From Hemibagrus wyckioides (taxonomy: Eukaryota; Chordata; Actinopteri; Siluriformes; Bagridae), in assembly GCF_019097595.1 (NCBI RefSeq), contig NC_080717.1:21786336-21850335 (forward strand): a DNA stretch of 64,000 nt, in the 5' to 3' direction. This document shows, piece by piece, positions 1 to 10,614 of this stretch. Under the pieces are notes generated by a model. The model made no database searches and was not told the origin of the DNA. It worked only from the letters and a program-made list of their open reading frames with translations. Numbering within the stretch: the stretch's first letter is position 1; each line of letters starts with the position of its first letter. The position numbers were made by a program, and so were the translations under genes.

Positions 1-830
1 TTCCAAGACAGGTTCCACTCGGAACAGGCTTCGCAAGGGTCAATCAAAGAAGTTGAGTCCTCCTGCTGTGGGTCAGGTGCAGAAGCTGGCTTTGAAAAAC
101 AGGCGCATGAGTGCTGCCAGCATTGCTTTAGAGGTTGCAGAAGCGGGAGTTCAGCTTGTTAGTGCTCAGACCATACACCGCACACTGCAACGAATTGGTT
201 TGCATGGCCGTCATCCCAGAAGGAAGCCTCTTCTGAAGCTGGCTCACAAGAAAGCCCACAAACAGTTTGCTGAAGACAACTTGTCCAAGAGCATGAATTA
301 CTGGAACCATGTCCTGTGGTCTGATGAGATTAAGATAAACTTGTTTGGGTCAGATGGTGTCCAGCATGTGTGGCGATGCCCTGGTGAGGAGTACCAAGAA
401 AATTGTCTCTTGCCTACAGTTAAGCATGGTGGTGTTGTATCATGGTCTGGGGCTGCATGAGTGCTGCTGGTACTGGGGGGCTGCAGTTCGCAGAACATGA
501 TGACCTCCCTTCAAAAACTTGGCCAAACGGCAGTTTTCCAACATGATAACGACCCCAAACACACCGCCAAGATGACAACTGCCTTGCTGAGGAAGGTGAA
601 GGTGATGGAGTGGCCAAGTACGTCTCCAGACCTGAACCCTATTGAGCACCTGTGGGGCATCCTCAAGCGGAAGAAGAGCCATGTGTCTAACATCCAGCAG
701 CTCCGTTATATCATTATGGATGAATGGAAGAGGATCCCAGCAACAACATGTGCAGCTCTGGTGAATTCCATGCCCAGGAGGATTAAGGCCGTGCTAGATA
801 ACAGATTCTAGGTGTATATTTTCTCATGTT
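1..830 (+). mobile_element. Degenerate Tc1-like transposon, left end cut by window edge
   Basis: Two reading frames (53-460 and 461-811) are the two halves of one Tc1/mariner DDE transposase. The first carries the pairing region and the first catalytic Asp (LWSDEIKINLFG). The second carries the second Asp ([12 protein letters not shown]) and the C-terminal acidic block (SPDLNPIEHLWGILK), ending at a stop near 811. A TGA after WSGAA separates them, and the block usually found between GCMSAAGTGELQF and MIPSL is shortened, so at least one internal deletion as well as a stop breaks the gene. No terminal repeat can be assigned: the 5' end is outside the window and the sequence after 830 shows no obvious mate. 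A non-functional fossil copy. Confidence 0.9.
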
Positions 831-1856
831 TGATGGACATTTAGAAATATTTCTGAAACGATTTATACACAGATCAAGTTCATTTCAGGCTATCACAAAT
901 TTGCTGTTGCCACACATTAATACAGAAATGACAGAAAACACGTCCCAGAAGAATATGAAATAGAATTGTGAATTGGGCAATGAGATTGGATCATTGTTCA
1001 GCATAAATCAGCACTTTAAACTGTTTAAATGAAGGTAGAGGAAGTCAGTTCAATTAAACAAACGTGGCAGCTTTCTTTTTTTGGAGGGGAAGCTGATCTC
1101 ACTCTGTTAGAAATGGATTTGTGTGTTAAATGTTGTTGATTCAGGTCAGGTCTAATGTGGACTGATGATTTGTAAACAAAATTGTGTGCAACCGTTCAGC
1201 TTCAGATTACTTTCAGTGAGGTGCTCTGTACATAATGAACTGCATTTGGAGTAAAAACGTGTGTGTGCATTAGTAGTGTAGAAGTAATGCACAGGACCCT
1301 GGGACATCTAGCGTCACTGTTTCGTCACCTCATGTCGCCTGTGACGAAACCGAAGTGTAGAATTTTAGAACTATGGAAATGCCATGGCAACCAGTCTTTA
1401 CCTCACTTTCTACTTCACGTCACTGAGCTACACCACGGTGAGTACATCGGCGCTGAATTATTGCTATAAGCTAAGGTATGGAGACTATAAACTCTGATTT
1501 GGCCTGCGACTTGAGCATAAAGTTTTCACTTTCAGGAACATGACTTAACAGTGAATATTAGCCCCACGTTTTGTTTCTTCTGCTAAATTTAATTGGGTTA
1601 AATCCGCTAAGTAACAGTCCCCACACGTGTTTATTATGGACACAGGTGGACATCCTGTACAGGGGAGAGCGGGAAAAGAAAAAATAGCTGAGAAAGTCAC
1701 TGATTTAAGCAAATGACAGGAAAAGTCTACGAGTCTGATGAATTTATACAGAGGCGGAGAAAATCATTTAAAAGTTGAATAATCTAACATGTACAGTACA
1801 TTTCCCATTGGGATGAATAATGTGTCTATCTGTCTGTCTGTCTGTCTGTCCGTCCG

Positions 1857-1889
<33 letters not shown>

Positions 1890-1944
1890 AAAACAGCGAA
1901 TAAATACATAACCGATTGTTGACATTGCAGATTTTTTATCAAAA
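831..1944. other. Region upstream of the SEC16-PIM gene, no coding sequence seen
   Basis: No reading frame here looks like a conserved protein. A tetranucleotide microsatellite lies at about 1822-1889. The sequence 'gacattgcag' ending at 1930 is a plausible splice acceptor just before the start codon at 1945, so the gene probably has at least one untranslated 5' exon within or upstream of this stretch; I could not place it. Confidence 0.5.
1822..1889. repeat. (TCTG)n/(TCTA)n microsatellite
   Basis: A run of tctg units, two tccg units, then about nine tcta units. Confidence 0.95.
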
Positions 1945-2111
1945 ATGAGTACAAAGAACAAGAAAATGCAGAGCAACTCTTCTGTTCATTTGCCCCTTCA
2001 TGAGAGAGAAAATGCCGTCATACAAGGTGATGACAGCTACCTGCCTGATGGGAAGGACATCTCTTTTCCTGGCCCTCTGTTGAGGTGAGTCCTTTTTTTT
2101 TCTTCTCTCAG

Positions 2112-2146
<35 letters not shown>

Positions 2147-3998
2147 GCACAAAGTGAACATTCAGCAGTAATGTTTTTGTAAACATATTATACATTTATA
2201 ATCACACTGTCCGGTGTTACCCAAATGAGGATGAGGTTTTGATTCTGGTTCCTCTCAAAGTTTTTTCTTTGACCCCAGTCGCCTCAGACTTGCTCATTAG
2301 GGATGATTTTGTCTGATTTTGTCTTGGACTTTTGTACTAGGTTTCTGTAAAGCTACTTTGAGACAATGTCCATTCGTAAAAGCGCTATACAAATAAATTT
2401 GAATTGAATTGGATTGAATATCATCAAGTGATCAAAGTGTATGTGCAGTAATCCATATACCTCTATTACAGCAGTAAGGTCAAGATGAAGGACGTGCTGA
2501 ACTTCATCCAGAGGAAATCCGAGGAGTGCCTACAACATGTAGAGGAACCTGACCAGAAGGAGGCCTATTTCTTCTGGAAGATGATGGAGCTTCACTGCAG
2601 CAAAAAGGGAGTAAGTGTTTTAGTTGATTGTGTGTTGACAAAATTATTCATGATAAAAGCAGCAAGCGATTTAATCTACAAATAAGCAAAATTTGTCAGA
2701 ATGAATAAATATACTGTGCCTAGAAGTTAAATATGTTTCTTTTACAGAAAGTACTGCTGCCTGACATCGCTGCGCTCCTGTTGAAGCACTACAAACTTCT
2801 GAGAAAAAGGGTATCATTTTGTTCTTAATGATTTTTTTGTTTTAATACTGTATGGAATATGTTATATTAACTATACCTTTGTTTACTAATACATCAGCAT
2901 TTGCATCTGTCTGTTATGTATACTGTCATTATGTTATGTATTTTTGTGTAGTTTTTGCTTTATTCTTTTGCTCTCTAATGTGCCAATTCCTGCTACAGCT
3001 AGGGATTAACAATCAAGATATCTGGTGTCTTCCGCTGGCAAAGCTTTTGTGCTCTGCCAACCCAGACTACAAAATATTGGATGCTGTGGTTCGAATGGGA
3101 CAGGACCTCGGTATGGATAACATAAACAATATTTTAGGAACTTCACATGTTGTAATTAGATCATGAACTCTGGACTGTTACACGGACCCAAATCCTTACA
3201 CGCGTGTTTGGTTTTTCATCTGCAGACTCCAAAGGACTGACCTATGCTGCACAGCTGTGCTACATGTCTGCACTGGAGGAGCTGGATATCTTAGCGAGAT
3301 CCAGCTTTGAGCTCATTGGCTGTAAAAGGTATTGGGTGTGTGTTTGTTTGAGAGTGCATGTGAATGATTATTTTTCCGACTTGCTACTGAGACCCTTTTC
3401 TCTTTGTACAGTCTGCCAATCAGCCAGTCAGCCATGAGGGAAGCAATTGAACGAACTGAGGTGTACGAATACGTATGCTCGTTGACCACAGGGCTTCCCC
3501 AGTCAAACTTCCAGGTTAGACTTTTTATTTTTATTCCTTTTTTAACTCGGTCACGTTTAAGCATGAACCTTTTTACTAAGGTGCAATGACTGTTTTAGAT
3601 CTTCAAGTGCTATCACGCCAGCAAACTAGCTGAGCTTGGCCTTTCCGACCAAGCCTTTGAGTACTGCAAGACCATTGCTAGAGCAATTGCTAAGTTTCCA
3701 CGAGAAATCACCAAGACAACGATGGAAATGACCATTGCGGTAAATACGATTATCGATATGTGAAATAGTTGCCAGGTTTTATCTGCAAAGTATTTAGTCA
3801 GTTTAATTTCCCTGTCTGTCTTGTAGCTGTCTGAGAAGCTACACCAAGGGATGGGAACAGAACCAAAATGGCTGATAAATCTTCGTCGACTGTATACGGA
3901 CGAAGAGTTTAAGCTGAAGAACTCAAAACGTGGCCTTATGAATAGCGAGATGTTCAATCTCCCACGTCCACATCAGCAAGGCCACATTACATCATGGG
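1945..3998 (+). other. SEC16-like domain of the fusion gene (exons 1-8)
   Basis: Residues 1 to about 324. The opening matches the start of the SEC16 central domain: a PGPL motif, then VLNFIQRKSEECLQ and an LLPDIAALLLKHY helix that resembles the 'DIAELLL' helix of SEC16. The text then jumps to the later part (AAQLCYM, then LIGCKSLP, then AIERTEVYEYV, then KLAELGLSDQAFEYCKTIA, then EPKWLINLRRL). The middle block expected in SEC16, with the 'LLLYGRKKDA' and 'GLWGHALLLA' helices, is absent, so the Sec13-binding and self-association part has probably been lost. Exon 2 has a tandem acceptor (cagcag at 2469-2474), allowing the inclusion or loss of one Ser in either in-frame form. Confidence 0.75.
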
Positions 3999-6900
3999 GT
4001 ATGTTCATCCACCATTTGGACAAAAACCTGTAATACAGTAATGATTTAAAGTACAGCACATGTCCGTCAGATCTTTAACACATTACACAGGGACAAGGTT
4101 TTTTAAAAGGATTGAATCTAATATGATCATATTTGCATAAAGTGTACATTAGTATTTGACAGAAAGGGATCTGACCTTAAGTAGCTGAAAAGATTATTTC
4201 GGATTGATTTTTGCAAAGTTAAGAGATATTACATATGCAGAGTGTGTAAGCTTAAATGTGTAGGCTGTACATTTGTTTCTTGAGAGCTCTCTGGGTAAGA
4301 TAACTGATTTATCACATAAATTGGTGGAAATCGTGTGTTTTAGCATGTATTCATGGTGCTTTACGGTACCCTGAGACGTTGACAACAGACTTCTTATTTG
4401 TTACTAAATGATTGTATACTTGTTTAACAGAGGAGTTTGACTCGCTGTACGATTCGGGCAAGCTGCTGGGGGAAGGAGGCATGGGGAAAGTCTATGGAGG
4501 AGTCCGTAGGGCAGATGGAAAACAGGTAACAGGACTGCATGTCTACAGTTAATTTGCACTAATCAACACAATACATTACAAATTATGTATATGTCTTAGT
4601 GAGGTGTTCTAGAAGAATGTAATTATGTATTGTATATGTGAACAGATTGCCATGAAATTTGTGCCCAAGGAAAATAATCAGACTTTCATCCCCGTTGTAA
4701 GTACACTTCCTTTACTTCTGAGATATTGCATAGACGTTATGTGTAGAATTATGTGTAAATAGAATTGTTTCTGGTAACATAATATTGAATGATCCATAAT
4801 AGACACCTGAGTCATTACTAATCCAAGCCTTTGTAGTGTAACATTTCTGTTAGACGTAATCAATTCCATACCCATGCTAAGCGTGTCTGTTTATATTTCA
4901 GCCTGGAGAGACACACAGCCTTCCTCTGGAGGTTGCGTTAATGAAAATGGTGTCTAAGCCATGTCTCCATGAGAATATCTTAGAGCTGATCGAGTGGTTC
5001 CAGATGTCAGACTGCTACATCTTGATCTTGGAGCGACCCATCCCCTGCACAGACCTGCGACAATTCCTAAGAGATCACAAAGGTCGCCTGTATGAACCAC
5101 TGGCACAGCACATCATGGGACAGGTGGTTCAGGCCATTCGCCACTGCTGTGACTGTGGTGTCCTGCACCGTGATATCAAGGACACCAATATTCTCATCCA
5201 CACCGATACCATGCAGGTGAAGCTGATGGACTTTGGCTGTGGTGATTTGCTGCAGGACACCCCCTACAGATCTTATGCAGGTAAGAACATCATAGGTATT
5301 GGACAGAATAAAAAAATGCAGTGGAGAACCATTTTTGTGACCTTGCTGACGGTGCTTTTTCACTTAGGAACTAAACCTTATGTCCCACCGGAGTGGATAT
5401 GTGAGAACGAATATTTGGGTGTTCCTGCTAGCGTCTGGAGTCTGGGAGTCCTTCTGTTCAAAATGATGTGTGGACGCCTGCCCTTCCGGTGCAAAAACGA
5501 CATCGTTGAAGGCAAGATGCACTTCGCTCCCGGCCTGTCTAAAGGTGAGTCCAAATCCATCATGTTTAGACATGTATAGTAATGTTGGAAAACCTGCCTT
5601 AAACAAAAAATGAATCATATTAATTGATTTAAAAAACAAAAAACAAATTCTGACTAAATGTCTCTCTCATCCCTACACACAGCTTGCCGGGACCTGATCT
5701 TGTGGTGTCTGGCGCGACAGCCTAACTCCCGCCCAACGTTCGAGGAAATCCTCAGCCACGAGTGGTTTGAGGGACCTCAGAAGAATGTCAAGGTGAGACA
5801 GTGAGAAGAGAATAGACCTTAATGTATCGAGCAAAAACTTGCTATAATAAGGTCACCTGGCTTGTACTGCTCAGTAACAGATACTGTTGTGCTTATCTAA
5901 TTCTATTAGATTACACAGATAACATAGAGATTGAAAATAAAACAGATTACATTTTTATCCTTTAGTTTTCAATGAGAAGTGAAAATAAAAACCCATTAAA
6001 CACAGAGTAATCTGTGGGAATATAAATGTTAAGCTCAAAACAATGCTAACAAATCGGTGAATTCTTGTTCTTTGTTTAATGTCGTTACTGTAGACTTTTT
6101 TTGCAGTATCTATTTCTTGAGATGTCATCTCTTAGTAATTAAGTGCTTGCATTACATGCAGTCAAATATTAGGCATATCCAATAGGATAATAAATCATAT
6201 TTATGACGTGAATTTATTATGTACAATACTTTTTTACGTACAGAACCAGCGTCCTCTTCTGGAGAGCCACATCATTACACCATGGGGTATGTTACAATCC
6301 AACTAATTTCCAAAAGTGTTGCTAAAATTTACTGTGGATTTTCTTATTTCACCTTGATTTGAATGATTGTCTGTTTAACAGAGGAGTTTGAGTCTCTGTA
6401 CATTCTGGGAGAGCTGCTGGGTGAAGGAGTCCATGCGGCAGTCAATGCAGGAGTCCGTAATGCTGATGGCATGCAGGTCACATGACTGCACATGACATCT
6501 ACAGTTCATTTACACTAAGCAACAAAATGCAGGAATTGTAAAGTATTCAAATTGATCAATGTCCCTGAGGTACAATCACAGGGTTAAACAATAATACTTG
6601 CCTGATTGTCTGGGGCAAGGAAAACGCTATGTCAGAACAGCAGAATGAAAAATCATAGCTAGTCTGAAGCCTTAATTCCCCAAGTTTCATTATATTCCCG
6701 ATCACAACTGTGTACAAATTATGAACTGAATATGTTCTGTTCATGTTTTATAATAAAAATGTCTTTTTATATCTGAACAGGTTGCACTTAAATATGTGGG
6801 GAAGACTCCGAATGATAGATTCATCACCATTGTAAGTATTACTATTTCTGAGATTCTACAGAGAAGACATAGGGTTCAAATAACATTCACCTGATGGACC

Positions 6901-8000
6901 AAATGATGTGTCCATTTACTCAGTCCTGCTAAAATAATCCCAAACAATTTACCTTCAAATTAGAGTTCACATTCAGATGTTATTCCCTATCATCCATAAT
7001 AGATATCTGAATCATTACCAGATACAAGACCTTCGTACTGTATCATCTCCGTTCCAGTAGTTTCGAAAAATTCACTCCGTTCCAGGGCTAACTGTATCTG
7101 TTCGTATTTCAGCCTGGAGAGACACACAGCCTTCCTGTGGAGGTCGCACTGCTAAAAAAGGTTTCCAGGCCACTTCGTTGTAAGAAAGTGCTGGAGATGA
7201 TCGAATGGTTTGAGATGTCCGATTGCTACATCTTGGTCCTGGAGCGGCCCAGTCCCTGCATGGACGTGCAGAAATTCCTCAAACTTCACAGCGGCCGACT
7301 GTCAGAAGCACTGGCTCAAAAAATCATGAGGCAGGTGGTTGAAGCCACTCAACACTGCTGTAACGCCGGTGTTTTTCACGGTGACATCAAGGCAGAGAAT
7401 CTTCTCATTGACCCAGACACACTGGAAGTGAAGCTAATTGACTTTGGCTGTGGTGATCTGTTCACTCACACACCCTTCACGGAATATAAAGGTATGTGCC
7501 AAATTGGTACGAGACAGAATCAAAGAGAATGTAGTGGGGTTTGCAATGTTGCTGATGGCGCTCCTTCTATCTTTTTTGCTCAGGCACTTGGCATTTCTCT
7601 CCACGTGAGTGGGTGTGTGAAGGAGAGTATTTTGGTTGTCCTGCCACCATTTGGGCTCTGGGAGTTCTCCTGTTTCACCTGGTGTGTGGACACTTCCCCT
7701 TCTATAGCAAGGACGACATCGTTAACAAGAAGATAGACTTCCCCCCCGGCCTGTCTGAAGGTGAGAGAACGTAGAAGCATCACCATTTAGAACTGCTGAA
7801 GTTGTAAAATTGGCATTACAAGATAAATAGATTTTTTAATAATATTAATATCTGTCTAAATGTCATAGCACTGTCTAAAATATCCCATCACTGCACACAC
7901 AGGTTGCTGCAATCTGATAAATTGGTGTCTGGGGCAGGAAGCTGAATTTCGACCGAAGTTTGAAGAAATCCTCAGCCATGAATGGTTTACAAATAAATAA
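1945..8000 (+). CDS. SEC16-domain protein fused to two tandem PIM-type kinase domains
   Basis: I built 19 coding exons: 1945-2084, 2472-2610, 2748-2810, 2999-3110, 3226-3328, 3412-3514, 3599-3739, 3827-3998, 4431-4525, 4646-4696, 4902-5280, 5368-5544, 5683-5792, 6244-6286, 6382-6476, 6781-6831, 7113-7491, 7584-7760, 7903-8000. They total 2628 nt with every phase closing, giving 875 residues and a stop. Residues about 40-285 resemble the central conserved domain of the COPII scaffold SEC16 (FPGPLLR near the start; AIERTEVYEY, HASKLAELGL and ALxYC-like FEYCKTIARAI near the end). Residues about 325-595 form a complete PIM-family Ser/Thr kinase (LILERP, HRDIKD, DFGCGD, PPEW). Residues about 610-875 form a second PIM-like kinase that lacks key residues. 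The parts are recognised from family knowledge; the combined architecture is not one I know from mammals. No upstream exon, signal peptide or membrane segment is seen. Likely cytosolic; function unknown. Confidence 0.85.
2225..2420 (+). repeat. Dispersed fish repeat with gaattgaattg tail (intronic)
   Basis: Contains 'ctggttcctctcaaag', 'gcctcagacttgctcatt', 'tttgagacaatgtcc' and 'agcgctatacaaataaat' followed by a short gaatt-rich tail. I recognise this as a very common dispersed repeat of otophysan fish. It lies in intron 1 of the SEC16-PIM gene. Confidence 0.7.
4431..5792 (+). other. First PIM-type kinase domain, catalytically complete
   Basis: Residues about 325-595. Glycine loop G338-E-G340-G-M-G343, ATP-binding lysine K360 (IAMK), catalytic loop H462-R-D464, metal-binding D483-F-G485, then PPEW in place of APE as in PIM kinases, and a C-terminal RPTFEEILSHEWF. 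The hinge region reads ILERPIP, carrying the proline that is typical of PIM hinges. All residues needed for phosphotransfer are present. Confidence 0.9.
6244..8000 (+). other. Second PIM-type kinase domain, probably pseudokinase
   Basis: Residues about 596-875. A tandem copy of the first kinase plus its short leader (HITSWEEF in the first, HIITPWEEF in the second). The third loop glycine is Ala (A628), the catalytic-loop Arg is Gly (H747-G-D749), and PPEW is PREW. Lys645 and D768-F-G770 are kept. Loss of the HRD arginine and of a loop glycine suggests weak or absent catalysis, possibly a regulatory domain; activity cannot be excluded because the catalytic Asp, the Lys and DFG remain. Confidence 0.75.
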
Positions 8001-8013
8001 TTTTATGAATAAA
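7992..8013 (+). promoter_or_regulatory. Two poly(A) signals at the end of the SEC16-PIM gene
   Basis: AATAAA occurs at 7992-7997, inside the last two sense codons (AAT AAA then TAA), and again at 8008-8013. Cleavage would be expected about 10-30 nt on, that is at or just inside the Tc1 element that starts at 8028, so the 3' UTR is probably very short. Confidence 0.55.
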
Positions 8014-8027
8014 TGAAATCAATTGTA

Positions 8028-9548
8028 CAGTGGGGGAAAAAATGATTTGATCCCCTGCTGATTTTGCCCACTGACAAAGAAATGACCAGTCTGTAATTTT
8101 AATGGTAGGTTTATCTGAACAGTGAGAGACAGAATAACAACAAAAAAATCCAGAAAAACACATTTCAAAAAAGTTCTACATTGATTTGCATTTTATTGAG
8201 TGAAATAAGTATTTGACCCCTTTGCAAAACATGACTTAGTACTTGGTGGCAGACCCTTGTTGGCAATCACAGACGTCAGACATTTCTTGTAGTTGGCCAC
8301 CAGGTTTGCACACATCTCACATCTCAAGGAATTTGGGCCCACTCCTCTTTGCAGATCCTCTCCAAGACATTAAGGTTTTGTGGCTGACCCTACAGCTCCC
8401 TCCACAGATTTTCTATGGGATTACGGTATGGAGACTGGCTAGGCCACTACAGGACCTTAATGTGCTTCTTCTTGAACCACTCCTTTGTTGCCTTGGCCGT
8501 GTGTTTTGGGTCATTGTCAGGCTGGAATATCCATCCATGACCCATTTTCAATGCCCTGGCTGAGGGAAGGAGGTTCTCACTCAAGATTTAAAGGTACATG
8601 GCCCCGTCCATCGTCCCTTTGATGCGGTGCAGTTGTCCTGTCACCTGGGGATGGTGTTCTTGGGGTCATGGGCAGCATTCCTCCTCCTCCAAACACGGCG
8701 AGTTGAGTTGATGCCAAAGAGCTGGATTTTAGTCTCATTTGACCACAACACTTTCACCCAGTTCTCCTCTGAATCATTCAGATGTTCACTGGCAAACTTC
8801 AGATGATCCTGTACATGTGCTTTCTTTAGCAGGGGGACCTTGCGGGCGTTACTGGATTTCACGGCGTAGTGTGTTACCAATTGTTTTCTTGGTGACTATG
8901 GTCCCAGCTGCCTTGAGATCACTGACAAAATCCTCCAGTGTAATTCTGGGCTGATTCCTCGCCGTTCTCATGATCATTGAAACTCCATGAGGTGAGACCT
9001 TGCATGGAGCCCCAGACCGAGGAAGATCGACAGTCCTTTTGTGTTTCTTCCATTTGGGAATAATCGCACCAACTGTTGTCACCTTCTCACCAAGCTGCTT
9101 GGCGATGGTCTTGTAGCTCATTCCAGCCTTGTGTAGGTCTACAATCTTGTCCCTGACATCCATGGACAGCTCTTTGGTCTTGGCCATGATGGAGAGTTTG
9201 GAATCTGATTGATTGCTTCCTTCTGTGGACAGGTGTCTCTCATACAGGTAACCAGCTGAGATTAAGAGCAGTCCCCGAGAGTCCTACTGTAATCTCAGCT
9301 CCTTACCTGTATAAAAGACACCTGGGAGCCAGAAATCTTTCTGATTGATAGGGGATTAAATGCTTATTTCACTCATTAAAATGCAAATCAATGTAGAACT
9401 TTTCTGAAATGTGTTTTTCTGGATTTTTTTGTTGTTATTCTGCCTCTCACTGTTCAAATACACCTACCATTAAAATTACAGACTGATCATTTCTTTGTCA
9501 GTGGGCAAACAAAAGCAGCAGGGGATCAAATACTTTTTTCCCTCACTG
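8028..9548 (-). mobile_element. Near-complete Tc1-like transposon with ~200-bp inverted repeats
   Basis: The element starts cagtgggggaaaaaatgatt and ends with the inverse, ...tttttccctcactg. It is flanked by TA at 8026-8027 and 9549-9550, the Tc1/mariner target. About 200 bp at each end (8028-8220 and 9350-9548) are near-perfect inverted copies, sharing the paired segments aatgaccagtctgtaatttt and caaatcaatgtagaactttt in opposite orientation. The transposase lies on the minus strand (8641-9187) and is broken. Inside, at about 9246-9322, is a second imperfect palindrome (cagctgagatta against taatctcagctc) just upstream of the transposase start. Confidence 0.93.
8641..9187 (-). pseudogene. Tc1-like transposase, frameshifted and truncated
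   Basis: Reading right to left, the start at 9187 ([20 protein letters not shown]) opens an intact N-terminal helix-turn-helix with the GRPR-like PRSGAPCKV linker. The frame is lost near 8850-8880 and resumes in another frame with LKKAHVQDHLKFASEHL and the first catalytic-Asp region, here LWSNETKIQLFG, where the expected Asp of 'SDE' is Asn. The remaining DDE region (8243-8640 on this strand) has further frame breaks. Not functional. Confidence 0.85.
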
Positions 9549-9927
9549 TATCTTGGTTCAGTATATCAAAAATTATATGATCATTTTCAGAATTTCAATA
9601 AAAGTTTTCAAGTTTTTACAAAAGGTTGAACATCAACATTAACATTTTAATAATACTGTCCCAATACCAACTGCATCCTATTCCAACTGGACATGTGTAA
9701 CTAATCTTAAATAAAATCTAAAGGACATAATAATTGAAATAAATATTAGCTTAGTAATATTTTAAGAACTAACCCGTTAAGAAATGAGCTCTTCCAAGTT
9801 AACCACACTAAAACTGAAAATAACTCAAAAACAACACAATGTGGACACAAAAAACTTATCACAATCCTGGAGACTGCTTTTCTTTAATGCCTTTCTTTCC
9901 ATCCCTGGGTCAACACAAGATATTTCA

Positions 9928-9992
<65 letters not shown>

Positions 9993-10054
9993 AAGTAGTC
10001 ACTGCTCAATAATTCAGCAAAAATTAAGTCCCCTAGAATCTTCCCATTAAAAAT

Positions 10055-10100
10055 ATCCTCTGCATAGAAGAGTAAGGCTCATGCTCTCCACAAGTCTGAT
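10055..10100. repeat. 46-bp direct duplicate of adam19 3' UTR sequence
   Basis: The segment from 'atcctctgcatagaag' to 'ccacaagtctgat' matches 14173-14218 with two mismatches, in the same orientation, about 4.1 kb away. Similarity fades quickly on both sides. Confidence 0.85.
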
Positions 10101-10451
10101 CATTATTATTATTATTATCATTATTATTATTATTATTATTATTATTAGTAGTAGTAGTAGTAATAATAATAATAATAATAATAGTAATGCTCCTACTAAT
10201 AACAATAATATAAATAATAATAATTAATTCAAATTGTTAGAATTTTTCACTTAATATTTTCTCCATCTCTGTAGCGACACCAACAGGTCAAACAAGGTAC
10301 ATTTCTGCTTTTAGCTTGTGAACAGATTGTCCTAGGTTTGTAAAACAGTTTTAAATACCTGTTTTACAAACCAAATACCAAATAGAAGTTACAGTATCAC
10401 TGTCCATGATATTTACTACTACTACTAATAATAATAATAATAACAATTAAA

Positions 10452-10453
<2 letters not shown>

Positions 10454-10513
<60 letters not shown>

Positions 10514-10519
10514 TTCTAT

Positions 10520-10611
<92 letters not shown>
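10454..10611. repeat. (TATC)n followed by (TA)n
   Basis: About 14 tatc units, a short spacer, then about 45 TA units that run right up to the inverted repeat of the next transposon. Confidence 0.95.

Positions 10612-10614
<3 letters not shown>

Larger units (their letters stand above)
9551..10611. other. AT-rich spacer with microsatellites
   Basis: No gene seen. Holds (TTA)n at about 9927-9991, (ATT)n then (AGT)/(AAT)n at about 10102-10182, (ATA)n near 10425-10442, (TATC)n at 10454-10511 and (TA)n at 10520-10611. A 46-bp segment at 10055-10100 duplicates part of the adam19 3' UTR (see 14173-14218). Confidence 0.8.

Noticed and set aside
1263..1469. 68-codon frame upstream of the SEC16-PIM gene
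   Set aside because: No similarity and no acceptable splice link in frame to the start at 1945.
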